From the NCBI GenBank assembly GCA_035301265.1, contig DATGUP010000003.1:1-64000 (forward strand): 64,000 nt of DNA. Reading direction: 5' to 3'. This DNA comes from DATGUP01 sp035301265 (lineage in GTDB: Bacteria; Bacillota; Bacilli; Bacillales; Amphibacillaceae). Made by a program: the position numbers and the translations under genes. Each line of letters begins with the position of its first letter. Position 1 is the first letter of the stretch. Shown piece by piece: positions 1 through 7,827 of this stretch. The notes beneath the pieces were generated by a model. It made no database searches. It was not told the DNA's origin and saw nothing but the letters and a program-made list of their open reading frames with translations.

Positions 1-1
1 A

Positions 2-298
2 TCTGATTTAGAAATAATTGATTGTAAAGAAAAATACCCTTCGATGTTATCCGGGGGAGAGGCACAACGGGTCGCTATAGCTCGGGCATTGATACAAGAA
101 CCTGAATTGATTTTAGCTGATGAACCCACAGGTTCATTGGACGAAGAAACAGAAGAAAACGTCATGAATTTATCTCAAGAGTTGAATAATCAGGGCAAAA
201 CCGTTATTGTTGTGACCCATGATAGAACAGTGGCTGAAAAATGCCAAAAAAATTATCAAATCAAAAAAGGCTCCATTAAAGGCTCCATTTTTGATTAA
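2..298 (+). CDS. ABC transporter ATP-binding protein, C-terminal part (bacteriocin-type/MacB-like)
   Basis: This is the end of an ABC ATPase whose start lies before the window; the frame is open from base 2 to the stop at 296-298. It shows the signature motif LSGGEAQRVAIARAL, the Walker B/D-loop stretch ILADEPTGSLD and the switch histidine in VVTHD. The wording of these motifs matches LolD/MacB-type and bacteriocin-associated ABC ATPases, which move peptides or lipids rather than small solutes. No permease follows; the next 700 bases contain only gene fragments, so the partner is either upstream or lost. The family is clear but the substrate is not. Linking it to a bacteriocin is inference from motif style and from the debris downstream. 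Confidence 0.85.
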   Translation, partial: SDLEIIDCKEKYPSMLSGGEAQRVAIARALIQEPELILADEPTGSLDEETEENVMNLSQELNNQGKTVIVVTHDRTVAEKCQKNYQIKKGSIKGSIFD

Positions 299-305
299 AC
301 GAAAT

Positions 306-425
306 CTATATAGATTTCAGTATATCCACAATCAAATAATCAAAGTAATCATGCTTAAATTTCAACTCTTTATTAAACTTTTCTTGTCTTTGCTGAAATT
401 CATCAAGTTTAGGGTTACCTGTGGC
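306..425 (-). pseudogene. Minus-strand gene fragment, C-terminal piece of unknown protein
   Basis: Read on the minus strand, this piece ends at a TAG (306-308). Its last 35 or so residues look like real protein: charged and amphipathic, ending in HDYFDYLIVDILKSI. The frame stays open up to about position 490, but beyond roughly 415 the plus strand carries a more protein-like reading, so the true piece probably stops there. There is no start codon with a ribosome binding site. It converges on the ABC gene, with stops 8 bases apart. I do not recognise the family. Confidence 0.35.
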
Positions 426-585
426 AGTAGTGGCATTTCTAGCCACACTTGCAGCTACTGTTGGCTGGACATTGGCTAAAGAAATTACTAAGGATTTTTA
501 TAATGGGGGAGTGACTACCGCTTGTGAAAAGTGGAAACATGTAGGACCTGTTAATAGCTTTTGCACAGCTAACGACTATCTGTAA
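397..585 (+). pseudogene. Remnant of a small secreted or membrane peptide, possibly bacteriocin-like
   Basis: In this frame, after a stop at 394-396, there is a hydrophobic segment (LPVAVVAFLATLAATVGW) followed by a polar tail with two cysteines (TACEKWK and NSFCTAND) and a stop at 583-585. A membrane helix plus a two-cysteine tail suits a small bacteriocin-like or toxin-like peptide, and a bacteriocin-type ABC ATPase lies just upstream. No start codon with a ribosome binding site exists, so the 5' end appears lost. A terminator-like hairpin follows immediately, as expected for a real 3' end. The bacteriocin reading is inference; I cannot name a family. Confidence 0.3.
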
Positions 586-588
586 AAT

Positions 589-624
589 AATAGAGATGCT
601 ACCAATAAAGGTTGCATCTCTATT
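589..624 (+). terminator. Hairpin terminator after peptide remnant
   Basis: An 11-bp perfect inverted repeat, AATAGAGATGC / GCATCTCTATT, with a 14-base loop, followed by an AT-rich tract with a T run at about 635. It starts four bases after the stop of the peptide remnant. Confidence 0.6.
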
Positions 625-706
625 AATTAAAGTGTTTTTATTTTAATACTTCTTTGTTTCAAGTATTATTTATATGCATAATATGAATAATTAGGAGGTC
701 AGAGAG

Positions 707-818
707 GTGAAACGCTTGTACTTTTTTGGGGGGATTGTTTTTAACGTTTATTTTGAGTATTTCGTTACTTTCTTGGAGTGTTTACACATTATGTAAAATG
801 TTTTTTAAAACATTTTAA
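707..818 (+). pseudogene. Frameshifted small hydrophobic ORF
   Basis: A strong ribosome binding site (TTAGGAGGTC at 691-700) precedes a GTG at 707. The first frame starts VKRLYFFGGIVF and stops at 794-796. If the frame shifts by one base near the T6/G6 runs (722-742), a smooth hydrophobic continuation appears (TFILSISLLSWSVYTL), ending at 816-818. The two halves together resemble the N-terminal signal or first membrane helix of a membrane protein. Either the gene is broken by a homopolymer indel or the sequence has an error there. The family is unknown. Confidence 0.35.
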
Positions 819-865
819 TACACTTTAATTGAACGTTTGTTCCACAATCGAGCCCGTTTGTCGAT

Positions 866-1015
866 CTAAGAGAACAAATCACAGCCATTAATGATTTCAT
901 CAGTTGGTGTTAAAGTTGCTTCGTATATCACTTTATCATGCTTCTCCATATAGTTTTGAACGACTTTATAACCTACTGCATATCCAGCACAGAAGGGGTC
1001 CGACCATGCAAACAC
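866..1015 (-). pseudogene. C-terminal fragment of a DUF2268 (YjaZ-type) predicted Zn-dependent protease
   Basis: The minus-strand frame ending at the TAG in 866-868 reads SDPFCAGYAVGYKVVQNY, then a tail ending EIINGCDLFS. This resembles the C-terminus of DUF2268/YjaZ predicted metalloproteases, where a GY..GYK.V..Y segment precedes a TP..EII end. The complete family is around 250 residues and carries an HExxH motif; only about 48 residues exist here and HExxH is absent. An ATG with a good ribosome binding site at 1006-1008 is out of frame. This is a remnant, not a working gene. The family assignment is from memory of the motif and is moderately sure. Confidence 0.45.
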
Positions 1016-1186
1016 CTCCTTTCAATATCCTAACGTTATTTTTAATATAGAAGATTGCTCCAAGTCGATCAAGCTTTGGATGTTTTTAGAATGGTCATGC
1101 CATTATTAAAAAACATAAATATTTTGCTAAGCTCGGAATAAACATATAATTGGAAACATTTGACTACTCAAAAAGGGGGAGGCGCG

Positions 1187-4129
1187 GTGCAGGAACATAT
1201 TGTTGTTACGATTGATGGGAATGATTATTTGGCGCAACCTGGACAAAACTTACTCGATCTGATTAACTCAACGGCTGCATTTGTACCGCAAATTTGCTAC
1301 ATGGAATCGCTCGGGCCACTCCAAACGTGTGATACGTGTCTTGTTGAAGTCGATGGGGAACTGGCCCGTGCGTGTGCCACAACCGTTACAGCTGCTATGA
1401 ACGTTTGGACACAAACTGAGCTGGCGAAAAAGGCACAAAAAGAAGGGCTCGATACGATTTTGCAAAACCATGAAATGTACTGCACGGTATGTGATTATAA
1501 CAACGGCAGCTGTGAAATTCACAATACGGTAGCTGAATTCGGACTCGAGCAGCAATCGCGTCCATTTGTGCCCAAGCCTTATGAAGTCGATTTCGGCACA
1601 TTTTATCGGTATGATCCTGATCAGTGCATTTTGTGCGGGCGTTGTGTGGAAGTATGCCAAGATGTGCAGGTGAACGAAACATTATTGATCGATTGGGATC
1701 GCAAACAGCCGCGTGTCGTCTGGGATGATGATGTGTCGATTGATCAATCCTCGTGTGTCAGCTGTGGACAATGTGTCACGGTTTGTCCGTGTAATGCGCT
1801 GATGGAAAACTCGATGCTAGGCGAGGCCGGTTTCATGACTGATAAAAAGCCGGGGCTTTTGCGTTCGATGATCGATGTGACGAAAAAAGTAGAAACCGGC
1901 TATGGTCCTTTAATGGCTGTATCTGATACCGAGGCGGCCATGCGTGAGGAGCGCATCGAAAAAACGAAGACCGTATGTACCTATTGCGGGGTTGGCTGCA
2001 CGTTTGATGTTTGGACGAAAGACCGGAAAATTTTAAAAGTTGAACCACAGCCCGAATCCCCCGCTAATGGTATATCCACATGTGTGAAAGGAAAATTCGG
2101 CTGGGACTATGTCAATTCCGACGAACGTTTGACAAGACCGCTGATCCGCAGAGGGGACCAGTTTGAAGAAGTCGAGTGGGATGAAGCGCTTAGTGTTGTA
2201 GCCGAACGGTTTCATGCGATCAAGGCGGAGAAAGGGCCTGACGCACTCGGATTTATAGCTTCATCAAAGGCGACGAACGAAGAATCGTATTTAATGCAAA
2301 AATTCGCCCGGCAGATTATTGGTACGAATAACGTCGACAACTGCTCGCGGTATTGCCAATCGCCAGCAACCAAGGGGCTGTTCCGGACTGTGGGGTATGG
2401 CGGAGATTCAGGTTCAATCGATGATATTGCTGCGGCCGATATGGTCATCACGATCGGATCCAACACAGCCGAATCACATCCAGTAATTGCATCAAGAATC
2501 AAGCGGGCACAAAAGTTGTTCGGCCAGAAGCTATACGTGTTTGATTTGCGTAAACAGGAAATGGGGCAGCGTGCGGACCGGTTTTTTTCTCCTAAAAGCG
2601 GCACAGATCTTGTCTGGCTTTCCGCTGTGACGAAATATATCATTGACCAGGGCTGGCAAGATCAGGCGTTCATCGACAAATGGGTGAACAATTTTGAAGT
2701 ATATAAGAAAAGTTTGGAACCATTCACACTGGCGTATGCGGAGGAGCTGACCGGTATTTCTGTCGCAGATTTAAAGGCTATTGCCAAAGAAATTGCCAGT
2801 GTCGATAAACTGGCCATTTGCTGGGCGATGGGGGTTACACAGCATAAGCTCGGAAGCGATACGAGCACAGCGATTTCCAATTTGCTGCTTGTCACCGGAA
2901 ATTATATGCGGAGCGGAACAGGAGCTTTTCCATTGCGCGGTCATAATAACGTACAAGGCTGCAGTGACTTTGGCAGCATGCCGAACTTTTTCCCCGGCTA
3001 TGAAGATGTATCGGACGATTCGGTCCGGTCCCGTTATGAAGAGGCGTGGAATTGCACCATACCTGCCGAGGCCGGCAAAGACAACCACCAGATGATTGAG
3101 GCGATTCATGACGGCAGCATGACTGGCTTGTATGTCATCGGTGAAGATACCGGCGTTGTTGATTCCAATATTAATTATGTCAGAGCGGCTTTTGCAAAAC
3201 TCGACTTTCTCGTTGTGCAAGATTTATTTTTTACAGAAACAGCTGCCTATGCTGATGTTATCTTACCGGCAGTCCCGAGTTTGGAGAAGGAAGGCACATT
3301 TACCAATACCGAACGCCGGATCCAGCGCATGTATCAATCCTTGGAGCCTGCAGGCGAATCGAAACCAGACTGGGTTATTTTACAGGAATTGGCTAATGCA
3401 ATGGGCTATGATTGGCATTACGCCCATCCATCAGACATCATGGATGAGTCGGCCTTCCTTTGCCCGTTATTCTCAGGGGTCAGCTATGATTTGCTGGAGG
3501 GCTACAGGAGTCTGCAATGGCCGGTTGCAGCAGACGGGACGGATACACCGCTATTGTATGTGGACGGTTTTCCGTTTGCGGACAATAAAGCACGATTATA
3601 TCCGCTCGATTTTGAGCTCGTTTATGAGATGGATGCTGAATTTGATCTGCATGTCAATAACGGCCGGGTTCTCGAACACTTCCATGAAGGCAACATGACG
3701 TATAAATCGCCGGGGTTGACGCATGAATTGCCGAATGCCTTTTTGGAAATCTCTCCAGAACTGGCCGAGGCGCGCGGAGTGGAAGAAGGCGCGACGGTGA
3801 AACTCATCTCCCGAAGCGGGGAAGTGACCGTGGATGTGCATATTACCGATCGCGTGCAAGGGAACGAAATGTACTTACCGCTCAATGATGCCGGGGAAGC
3901 AGCGATCAATTTCTTAACCAGCAGCGATGCGGATAAGGACACGAACACACCGGCGTTTAAGGAAGTGGCAGTCAAAATGAAAGTATTGACGAAAAAAGGA
4001 AAAAGCCCGATTCCTGAGCATAACCACCGGCGCGGAAACCGCCAGCCGCAAATCGGTGTTCAAGTCGAGAAGAAGTGGCAGCGGGATGATTATCAATTTC
4101 CAGGAAGCAAGGTGAAACAACATGGCTGA
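1187..4129 (+). CDS. fdhF: Formate dehydrogenase, catalytic subunit (molybdopterin, Fe-S; YjgC/FdhF type)
   Basis: It oxidises formate to CO2 with a bis-molybdopterin cofactor. Start GTG 1187 is chosen because GGGGGAGG sits just before it; the frame also opens at TTG 1160. The 980-residue protein begins with a [2Fe-2S] domain (C37, C48, C51), then a cysteine-rich HEMYCTVCD segment, two ferredoxin clusters (CILCGRCVEVC, CVSCGQCVTVC), the catalytic-domain cluster CTYCGVGC, and the active-site motif SRYCQSP, where cysteine (codon TGC) replaces the selenocysteine of E. coli FdhF. The C-terminal molydopterin dinucleotide-binding domain is intact. Its stop overlaps the start of the DUF1641 gene, so the two are coupled. 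moeA and moaA at 12.8-15.1 kb supply the cofactor pathway. The electron acceptor is not evident from the sequence. Confidence 0.93.
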   Translation: MQEHIVVTIDGNDYLAQPGQNLLDLINSTAAFVPQICYMESLGPLQTCDTCLVEVDGELARACATTVTAAMNVWTQTELAKKAQKEGLDTILQNHEMYCTVCDYNNGSCEIHNTVAEFGLEQQSRPFVPKPYEVDFGTFYRYDPDQCILCGRCVEVCQDVQVNETLLIDWDRKQPRVVWDDDVSIDQSSCVSCGQCVTVCPCNALMENSMLGEAGFMTDKKPGLLRSMIDVTKKVETGYGPLMAVSDTEAAMREERIEKTKTVCTYCGVGCTFDVWTKDRKILKVEPQPESPANGISTCVKGKFGWDYVNSDERLTRPLIRRGDQFEEVEWDEALSVVAERFHAIKAEKGPDALGFIASSKATNEESYLMQKFARQIIGTNNVDNCSRYCQSPATKGLFRTVGYGGDSGSIDDIAAADMVITIGSNTAESHPVIASRIKRAQKLFGQKLYVFDLRKQEMGQRADRFFSPKSGTDLVWLSAVTKYIIDQGWQDQAFIDKWVNNFEVYKKSLEPFTLAYAEELTGISVADLKAIAKEIASVDKLAICWAMGVTQHKLGSDTSTAISNLLLVTGNYMRSGTGAFPLRGHNNVQGCSDFGSMPNFFPGYEDVSDDSVRSRYEEAWNCTIPAEAGKDNHQMIEAIHDGSMTGLYVIGEDTGVVDSNINYVRAAFAKLDFLVVQDLFFTETAAYADVILPAVPSLEKEGTFTNTERRIQRMYQSLEPAGESKPDWVILQELANAMGYDWHYAHPSDIMDESAFLCPLFSGVSYDLLEGYRSLQWPVAADGTDTPLLYVDGFPFADNKARLYPLDFELVYEMDAEFDLHVNNGRVLEHFHEGNMTYKSPGLTHELPNAFLEISPELAEARGVEEGATVKLISRSGEVTVDVHITDRVQGNEMYLPLNDAGEAAINFLTSSDADKDTNTPAFKEVAVKMKVLTKKGKSPIPEHNHRRGNRQPQIGVQVEKKWQRDDYQFPGSKVKQHG

Positions 4130-4586
4130 AGCCATTCGCAAAATCAAGCGGATGGACGTACCGGAGGAAAAAATACGGGAGGACAATGTGGAAGATGTTG
4201 TGAGGAAAGTCAGCGACAACAAGGATGCGATTCTAAACGGCATCGATATACTCGCAACACTTCATGAGCAAGGCATGCTCGATTTGCTTCATGCATTGAT
4301 CAAGCGTAAGGATGATGCATTGGAAAATATATTGACCGAGCTGAACAAGCCGCAATATGCGGAGTCATTGAAAAACATCGGTCAATTGGTTTTTCTTTTA
4401 GGTGATATTAAACTGGATGAGATCCAGTATTTTACGGATAAAATCAATCAGGGTATGGCTGAAGCAAGTGCGGTGGAGACAGACGAAATAACATCATATG
4501 TGGCGCTTTTTAAAGCGTTGAAGGAGCCAGAGATAAATCGCAGCGTCACGATGTTGTTGCACTTTTTGCGCGGCATGGGTAAATAA
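4122..4586 (+). CDS. yjgD: DUF1641 protein (YjgD-like), formate dehydrogenase partner
   Basis: A soluble 154-residue protein of the DUF1641 family, which in Bacillus is encoded directly after the formate dehydrogenase yjgC. It is alpha-helical by appearance, with no cysteines or membrane segments. The ATG overlaps the last eight bases of fdhF, so translation is coupled. The tight pairing suggests an accessory or subunit role (assembly, stability or electron transfer); no biochemical role is visible from motifs. A strong terminator follows. Confidence 0.85.
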   Translation: MAEAIRKIKRMDVPEEKIREDNVEDVVRKVSDNKDAILNGIDILATLHEQGMLDLLHALIKRKDDALENILTELNKPQYAESLKNIGQLVFLLGDIKLDEIQYFTDKINQGMAEASAVETDEITSYVALFKALKEPEINRSVTMLLHFLRGMGK

Positions 4587-4631
4587 TAGCGAACGCTAAT
4601 TCTAATGATACCGCGTCCCATGAATAACATT

Positions 4632-4682
4632 AAACAAACCGAAGTCCTTCGTAAGCGAACGATGGGCTTCGGTTTGTTTTTG
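4632..4682 (+). terminator. Terminator of fdhF-yjgD
   Basis: A 13-bp perfect inverted repeat AAACAAACCGAAG (4632-4644) / CTTCGGTTTGTTT (4667-4679), with a small inner TTCG...CGAA pairing and a T run. Confidence 0.85.
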
Positions 4683-4718
4683 ACGACCAATTTTCCGATG
4701 ACGTCAATGATCTATAGT

Positions 4719-4751
4719 ACTAAAACATACGAACGGTCCATATGTTTTAGT
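4719..4751. promoter_or_regulatory. Inverted repeat upstream of cstA, possible operator
   Basis: A perfect 11-bp inverted repeat ACTAAAACATA / TATGTTTTAGT with an 11-base spacer ends 36 bases before the cstA start. No T run follows, so a terminator is unlikely. Its position suggests a regulator site or a 5' leader structure. The regulator is unknown. Confidence 0.4.
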
Positions 4752-4787
4752 AGGGATTGTCTACGATAAAAAAGGAGGGAGTTGTTA

Positions 4788-6521
4788 ATGAATGGTATAT
4801 GGATCGCTGTGGCTGGTTTAACCATCTTTGTGCTCGGGTATCGGTTTTATTCGAAATTTGTCGCTGAAAAGATTTTTCGCCTTGATCCGAATTATGTCAC
4901 CCCGGCTCATCGTTATAAAGACGGCATTGATTTTGTTCCGACGAATAAGTTTGTTTTGTGGGGACATCACTTCAGTTCCATTGCTGGAGCGGCTCCGATC
5001 GTTGGCCCGGCGATCGCTGTTTATTGGGGATGGTTGCCGGCACTTCTGTGGATTGTTCTCGGCACTGTTTTTGCAGCAGGCGTGCATGACTTTGGGACAT
5101 TGGCGCTTTCGGTGAGACATAAAGGACAGTCGGTAGGCACTTTGGCTAATCGATTAATCGGGCAACGGGCTAAGATTTTGTTCTTGTTTATCATTTTGAT
5201 CCTTGTTCTAATGGTCAATGCGGTCTTTGCTTGGGTTGTATCAAATTTGTTTATTTCGTATCCATCCAGCGTGTTGCCTGTCATGATTCAGATTCCGCTC
5301 GCTGTTTGGATCGGATATGCCGTATATAAACGGCGGGCAAAAATGCTCGTTCCGTCACTCATTGCACTTGTCATTATGTACTTGACAGCCGTTATTTCCA
5401 GTAAAATCGATGTGCTGCAAATTGACTTGGTTCGCTATATGGGAGGCGAGGGGGCAGAAGGGATATTTGGTCTCGGAGCTGTATCGTCGGCTTTTTTCAT
5501 TTGGATTATTGTGCTTATGGTTTATGTTTACATCGCCTCGACCACCCCGGTATGGAAATTATTGCAGCCAAGGGACTTTATAAACTCGCATCAATTGGTT
5601 GTTGGGCTTGGCTTACTTTACTTAGGTTTGTTCTTTTTGCAGCCGAGTGTCACCGCGCCAGCAACAAATGCTGATGCGGGGACGTCTTGGTTTCCGCTTC
5701 TTTTTATTACCATCGCGTGCGGGGCAATATCAGGTTTTCACGGTCTTGTTTCTTCCGGGACATCTGCTAAGCAGCTCAATCAAGAAACGGATGCACGTTT
5801 TGTCGGTTACTTCGGTGCCGTTGGTGAAGGAGCGCTTGCTTTAATCGCGACGATTGCGGTGATTACACTGTTTGCCAGTTCCGATGAGTTCCTCGCCACA
5901 TATAGCAGTTTCGCAGCTGCCAACGAGGTCGGGTTAGGCGTTTTTGTCGAAGGTGCAGGCTATTTATTTTCTGGATTGGCTATACCAGCTGACGTTGCGA
6001 CAACGATCGTATCGATTATCGTTGTCAGTTTTGCAGCAACAAGTTTGGATACATCGGTTCGGTTGATGCGCTATATTATTGCCGAATTAGGTATGGAATA
6101 TAAGATGCCGATCTTATCAAAACGACATGTTGCAACATCAATAGCTGTTTTGTCTAGTGCTGCGCTTGTGTTACTTCCGGAAGGGCCGAAAGGATTTGGC
6201 TCTGGTGGCTATTTGCTCTGGCCTTTGTTTGGAACCGCCAATCAGCTTCTTGCCGGAATCAGTCTTTTACTCGTTGTCATCTGGTTGAGGCGCCTCGGGA
6301 GAAATTACTCCGTCGTTTTAATTCCTATGATTTTTGTCATGTTTATGACGTTGTATGCCATGTTCCAGCAAGTGATATTCAAATGGTCATGGATGGGAAG
6401 CGAGGAAAATGTATTGCTGTTTACCCTTGGGGCAATTATCTTTGTTTTTGCAGTTTGGATTGTGTTGACAGCGTTCTCGGTGATGACCCGGAAGACCGAT
6501 TATGATTGCAAATCAAAATGA
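4788..6521 (+). CDS. cstA: CstA family carbon starvation protein / peptide or pyruvate transporter
   Basis: A 577-residue integral membrane protein of the CstA family, whose members import peptides or pyruvate during carbon limitation. ATG 4788 is preceded by AAAGGAGGG (4771-4779). Recognisable family segments include the N-terminal helix NGIWIAVAGLTIFVLGYRFY, the conserved HRYKDGIDFVPT loop and WGHHFSSIAGAAPIVGPA near residue 60. About 15 hydrophobic segments follow. It is followed by a cory-CC-star protein and an ArsA-type ATPase in the same orientation, so the three probably form one transcription unit. The substrate cannot be told from sequence. Confidence 0.92.
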   Translation: MNGIWIAVAGLTIFVLGYRFYSKFVAEKIFRLDPNYVTPAHRYKDGIDFVPTNKFVLWGHHFSSIAGAAPIVGPAIAVYWGWLPALLWIVLGTVFAAGVHDFGTLALSVRHKGQSVGTLANRLIGQRAKILFLFIILILVLMVNAVFAWVVSNLFISYPSSVLPVMIQIPLAVWIGYAVYKRRAKMLVPSLIALVIMYLTAVISSKIDVLQIDLVRYMGGEGAEGIFGLGAVSSAFFIWIIVLMVYVYIASTTPVWKLLQPRDFINSHQLVVGLGLLYLGLFFLQPSVTAPATNADAGTSWFPLLFITIACGAISGFHGLVSSGTSAKQLNQETDARFVGYFGAVGEGALALIATIAVITLFASSDEFLATYSSFAAANEVGLGVFVEGAGYLFSGLAIPADVATTIVSIIVVSFAATSLDTSVRLMRYIIAELGMEYKMPILSKRHVATSIAVLSSAALVLLPEGPKGFGSGGYLLWPLFGTANQLLAGISLLLVVIWLRRLGRNYSVVLIPMIFVMFMTLYAMFQQVIFKWSWMGSEENVLLFTLGAIIFVFAVWIVLTAFSVMTRKTDYDCKSK

Positions 6522-6558
6522 GGATCGCTCAATAATCTACAAGAGAGGAGATGGTGAC

Positions 6559-6816
6559 ATGTTTGAAAAATTAAAGCAACTCATCGCTTTCTATGAAGAA
6601 GTGCTCACTATGCCGCATCGTCAGGAGTTGGCCCGTGAGTTAAGGAGTGAAGATGATATGTTTCTTTTGCTCTTGTATTTAGAAATGATCGGCATTCCGA
6701 ATCCAATTCATTACTATACATTGGAGCTGTATCCTTACATGATTGAAACATTTCACGATTGGCATTTACGAATGGGCATGGAAAAATCACCGCTTGCGGG
6801 AATTCGCTGTTGTTGA
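6559..6816 (+). CDS. Cory-CC-star family small protein
   Basis: An 85-residue protein ending in the dipeptide Cys-Cys directly before the stop (...AGIRCC). That feature defines the small cory-CC-star family, found beside cstA. The frame opens at 6502, inside cstA, but ATG 6559 is preferred because AAGAGAGGAG (6541-6550) precedes it. The body is helical, with FEKLKQLIAFYEEVL at the N-terminus. The terminal cysteine pair could bind a metal or thiol ligand, but this is inference; the function is unknown. An ArsA-type ATPase starts 13 bases later. Confidence 0.8.
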   Translation: MFEKLKQLIAFYEEVLTMPHRQELARELRSEDDMFLLLLYLEMIGIPNPIHYYTLELYPYMIETFHDWHLRMGMEKSPLAGIRCC

Positions 6817-6829
6817 TGGAGTGTTGAGC

Positions 6830-7774
6830 ATGGATATTTTTGCCAAACAGATATTGTTTGTCGGCGGAAAAGGCGGTGTAGGAAAGTCGACATCAGCGGC
6901 AGCGATCGCCTGGCAGCACGCTAAAAATGGCTATAGAACGCTTGTCGTCTCAACCGATTCAGCACACAATTTAAGCGATTTATTTGCAAGGTCAATTGGC
7001 GGCAAGATCACTGATATAACCGGTCGCTTGCAGGCGTTGGAAATTGATTCAGACAAAGAAACAGATCGGTATATGCAAAGTGTGAGAGAAAACATTCATA
7101 ACGTTGTTCATCCAGAAATGATGGAAGAAGTGCACCGGCAATTAGATACGGCAAAAGCATCACCTGGGGCCGAAGAAGCGGCGTTGTTTGATAAGCTCAT
7201 TTCTATAATTCTTGAAGAAAGAAAGCATTTTGACCGTTTAGTATTTGACACGGCTCCAACCGGACACACCATCCGACTGTTGTCGCTTCCTGAATTGCTC
7301 GGCGTCTGGATTGAAGGGTTGCTAGGAAAACGTCAAAAAACGAATGAAAACTACTCGCGTCTTTTGCATGATGGAGAACCAGTGGAGGATCCGATTTACG
7401 ATGTTTTACGCCAAAGGCAAGCGCGTTTGGCAAAGGCAAGGGAACTATTGCTTGATTCAAATCAAACAGAATTTGTTTTTGTATTAAATCCAGAGCGATT
7501 ATCGATTTTGGAAACCGAAAAGGCGATCGGTTTGCTCGAGCAATACCGGATGCAAGTGACGTCACTGATCATCAATAGAGTGTTGCCTGATGATGTTGAT
7601 GGAGCGTTTTTTCAAGAGCGAAAAAGACAAGAAGCAGCATACTTGGATTTGATTAACCAGACGTTTAATCAACAGGAAATGATCCATGTCCCGCTGTTTC
7701 GTCACGATATCGCGACGATAGAACAGTTAGAATCATTTGGCGACTTGCTAGTAAACAGTTGCCAACAACGATGA
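6830..7774 (+). CDS. ArsA/GET3-family ATPase
   Basis: A 314-residue ATPase of the ArsA/GET3 group. It has the deviant P-loop GGKGGVGKST near its N-terminus, a switch I-like STDSAHNLSD and the switch II-like FDTAPTGHTIRLL. The frame is open from 6743, but ATG 6830 is chosen because it begins just before the P-loop strand, as usual, and lies 13 bases after the cory-CC-star stop. Family members work as arsenite-pump motors or as tail-anchored protein targeting factors. No arsB, arsR or arsD lies nearby, so an arsenic role is unlikely; the partnership with CstA and the Cys-Cys protein suggests another substrate. It is a single-domain ATPase and would act as a dimer. Confidence 0.85.
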   Translation: MDIFAKQILFVGGKGGVGKSTSAAAIAWQHAKNGYRTLVVSTDSAHNLSDLFARSIGGKITDITGRLQALEIDSDKETDRYMQSVRENIHNVVHPEMMEEVHRQLDTAKASPGAEEAALFDKLISIILEERKHFDRLVFDTAPTGHTIRLLSLPELLGVWIEGLLGKRQKTNENYSRLLHDGEPVEDPIYDVLRQRQARLAKARELLLDSNQTEFVFVLNPERLSILETEKAIGLLEQYRMQVTSLIINRVLPDDVDGAFFQERKRQEAAYLDLINQTFNQQEMIHVPLFRHDIATIEQLESFGDLLVNSCQQR

Positions 7775-7827
7775 AAAGGATTACGATAAAATAACAGACG
7801 GACATGTTGAGAGAAAGGATGAGCGAG

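Noticed and set aside
2366..2410. Selenocysteine in formate dehydrogenase
   Set aside because: The active-site codon is TGC (cysteine), not TGA, and no SECIS element is needed.
2212..2643. Long minus-strand ORF inside fdhF (and many like it inside fdhF, rnjA, pdh, pycA and cta genes)
   Set aside because: Shadow frames of strongly coding genes, with no ribosome binding sites and no protein-like composition.
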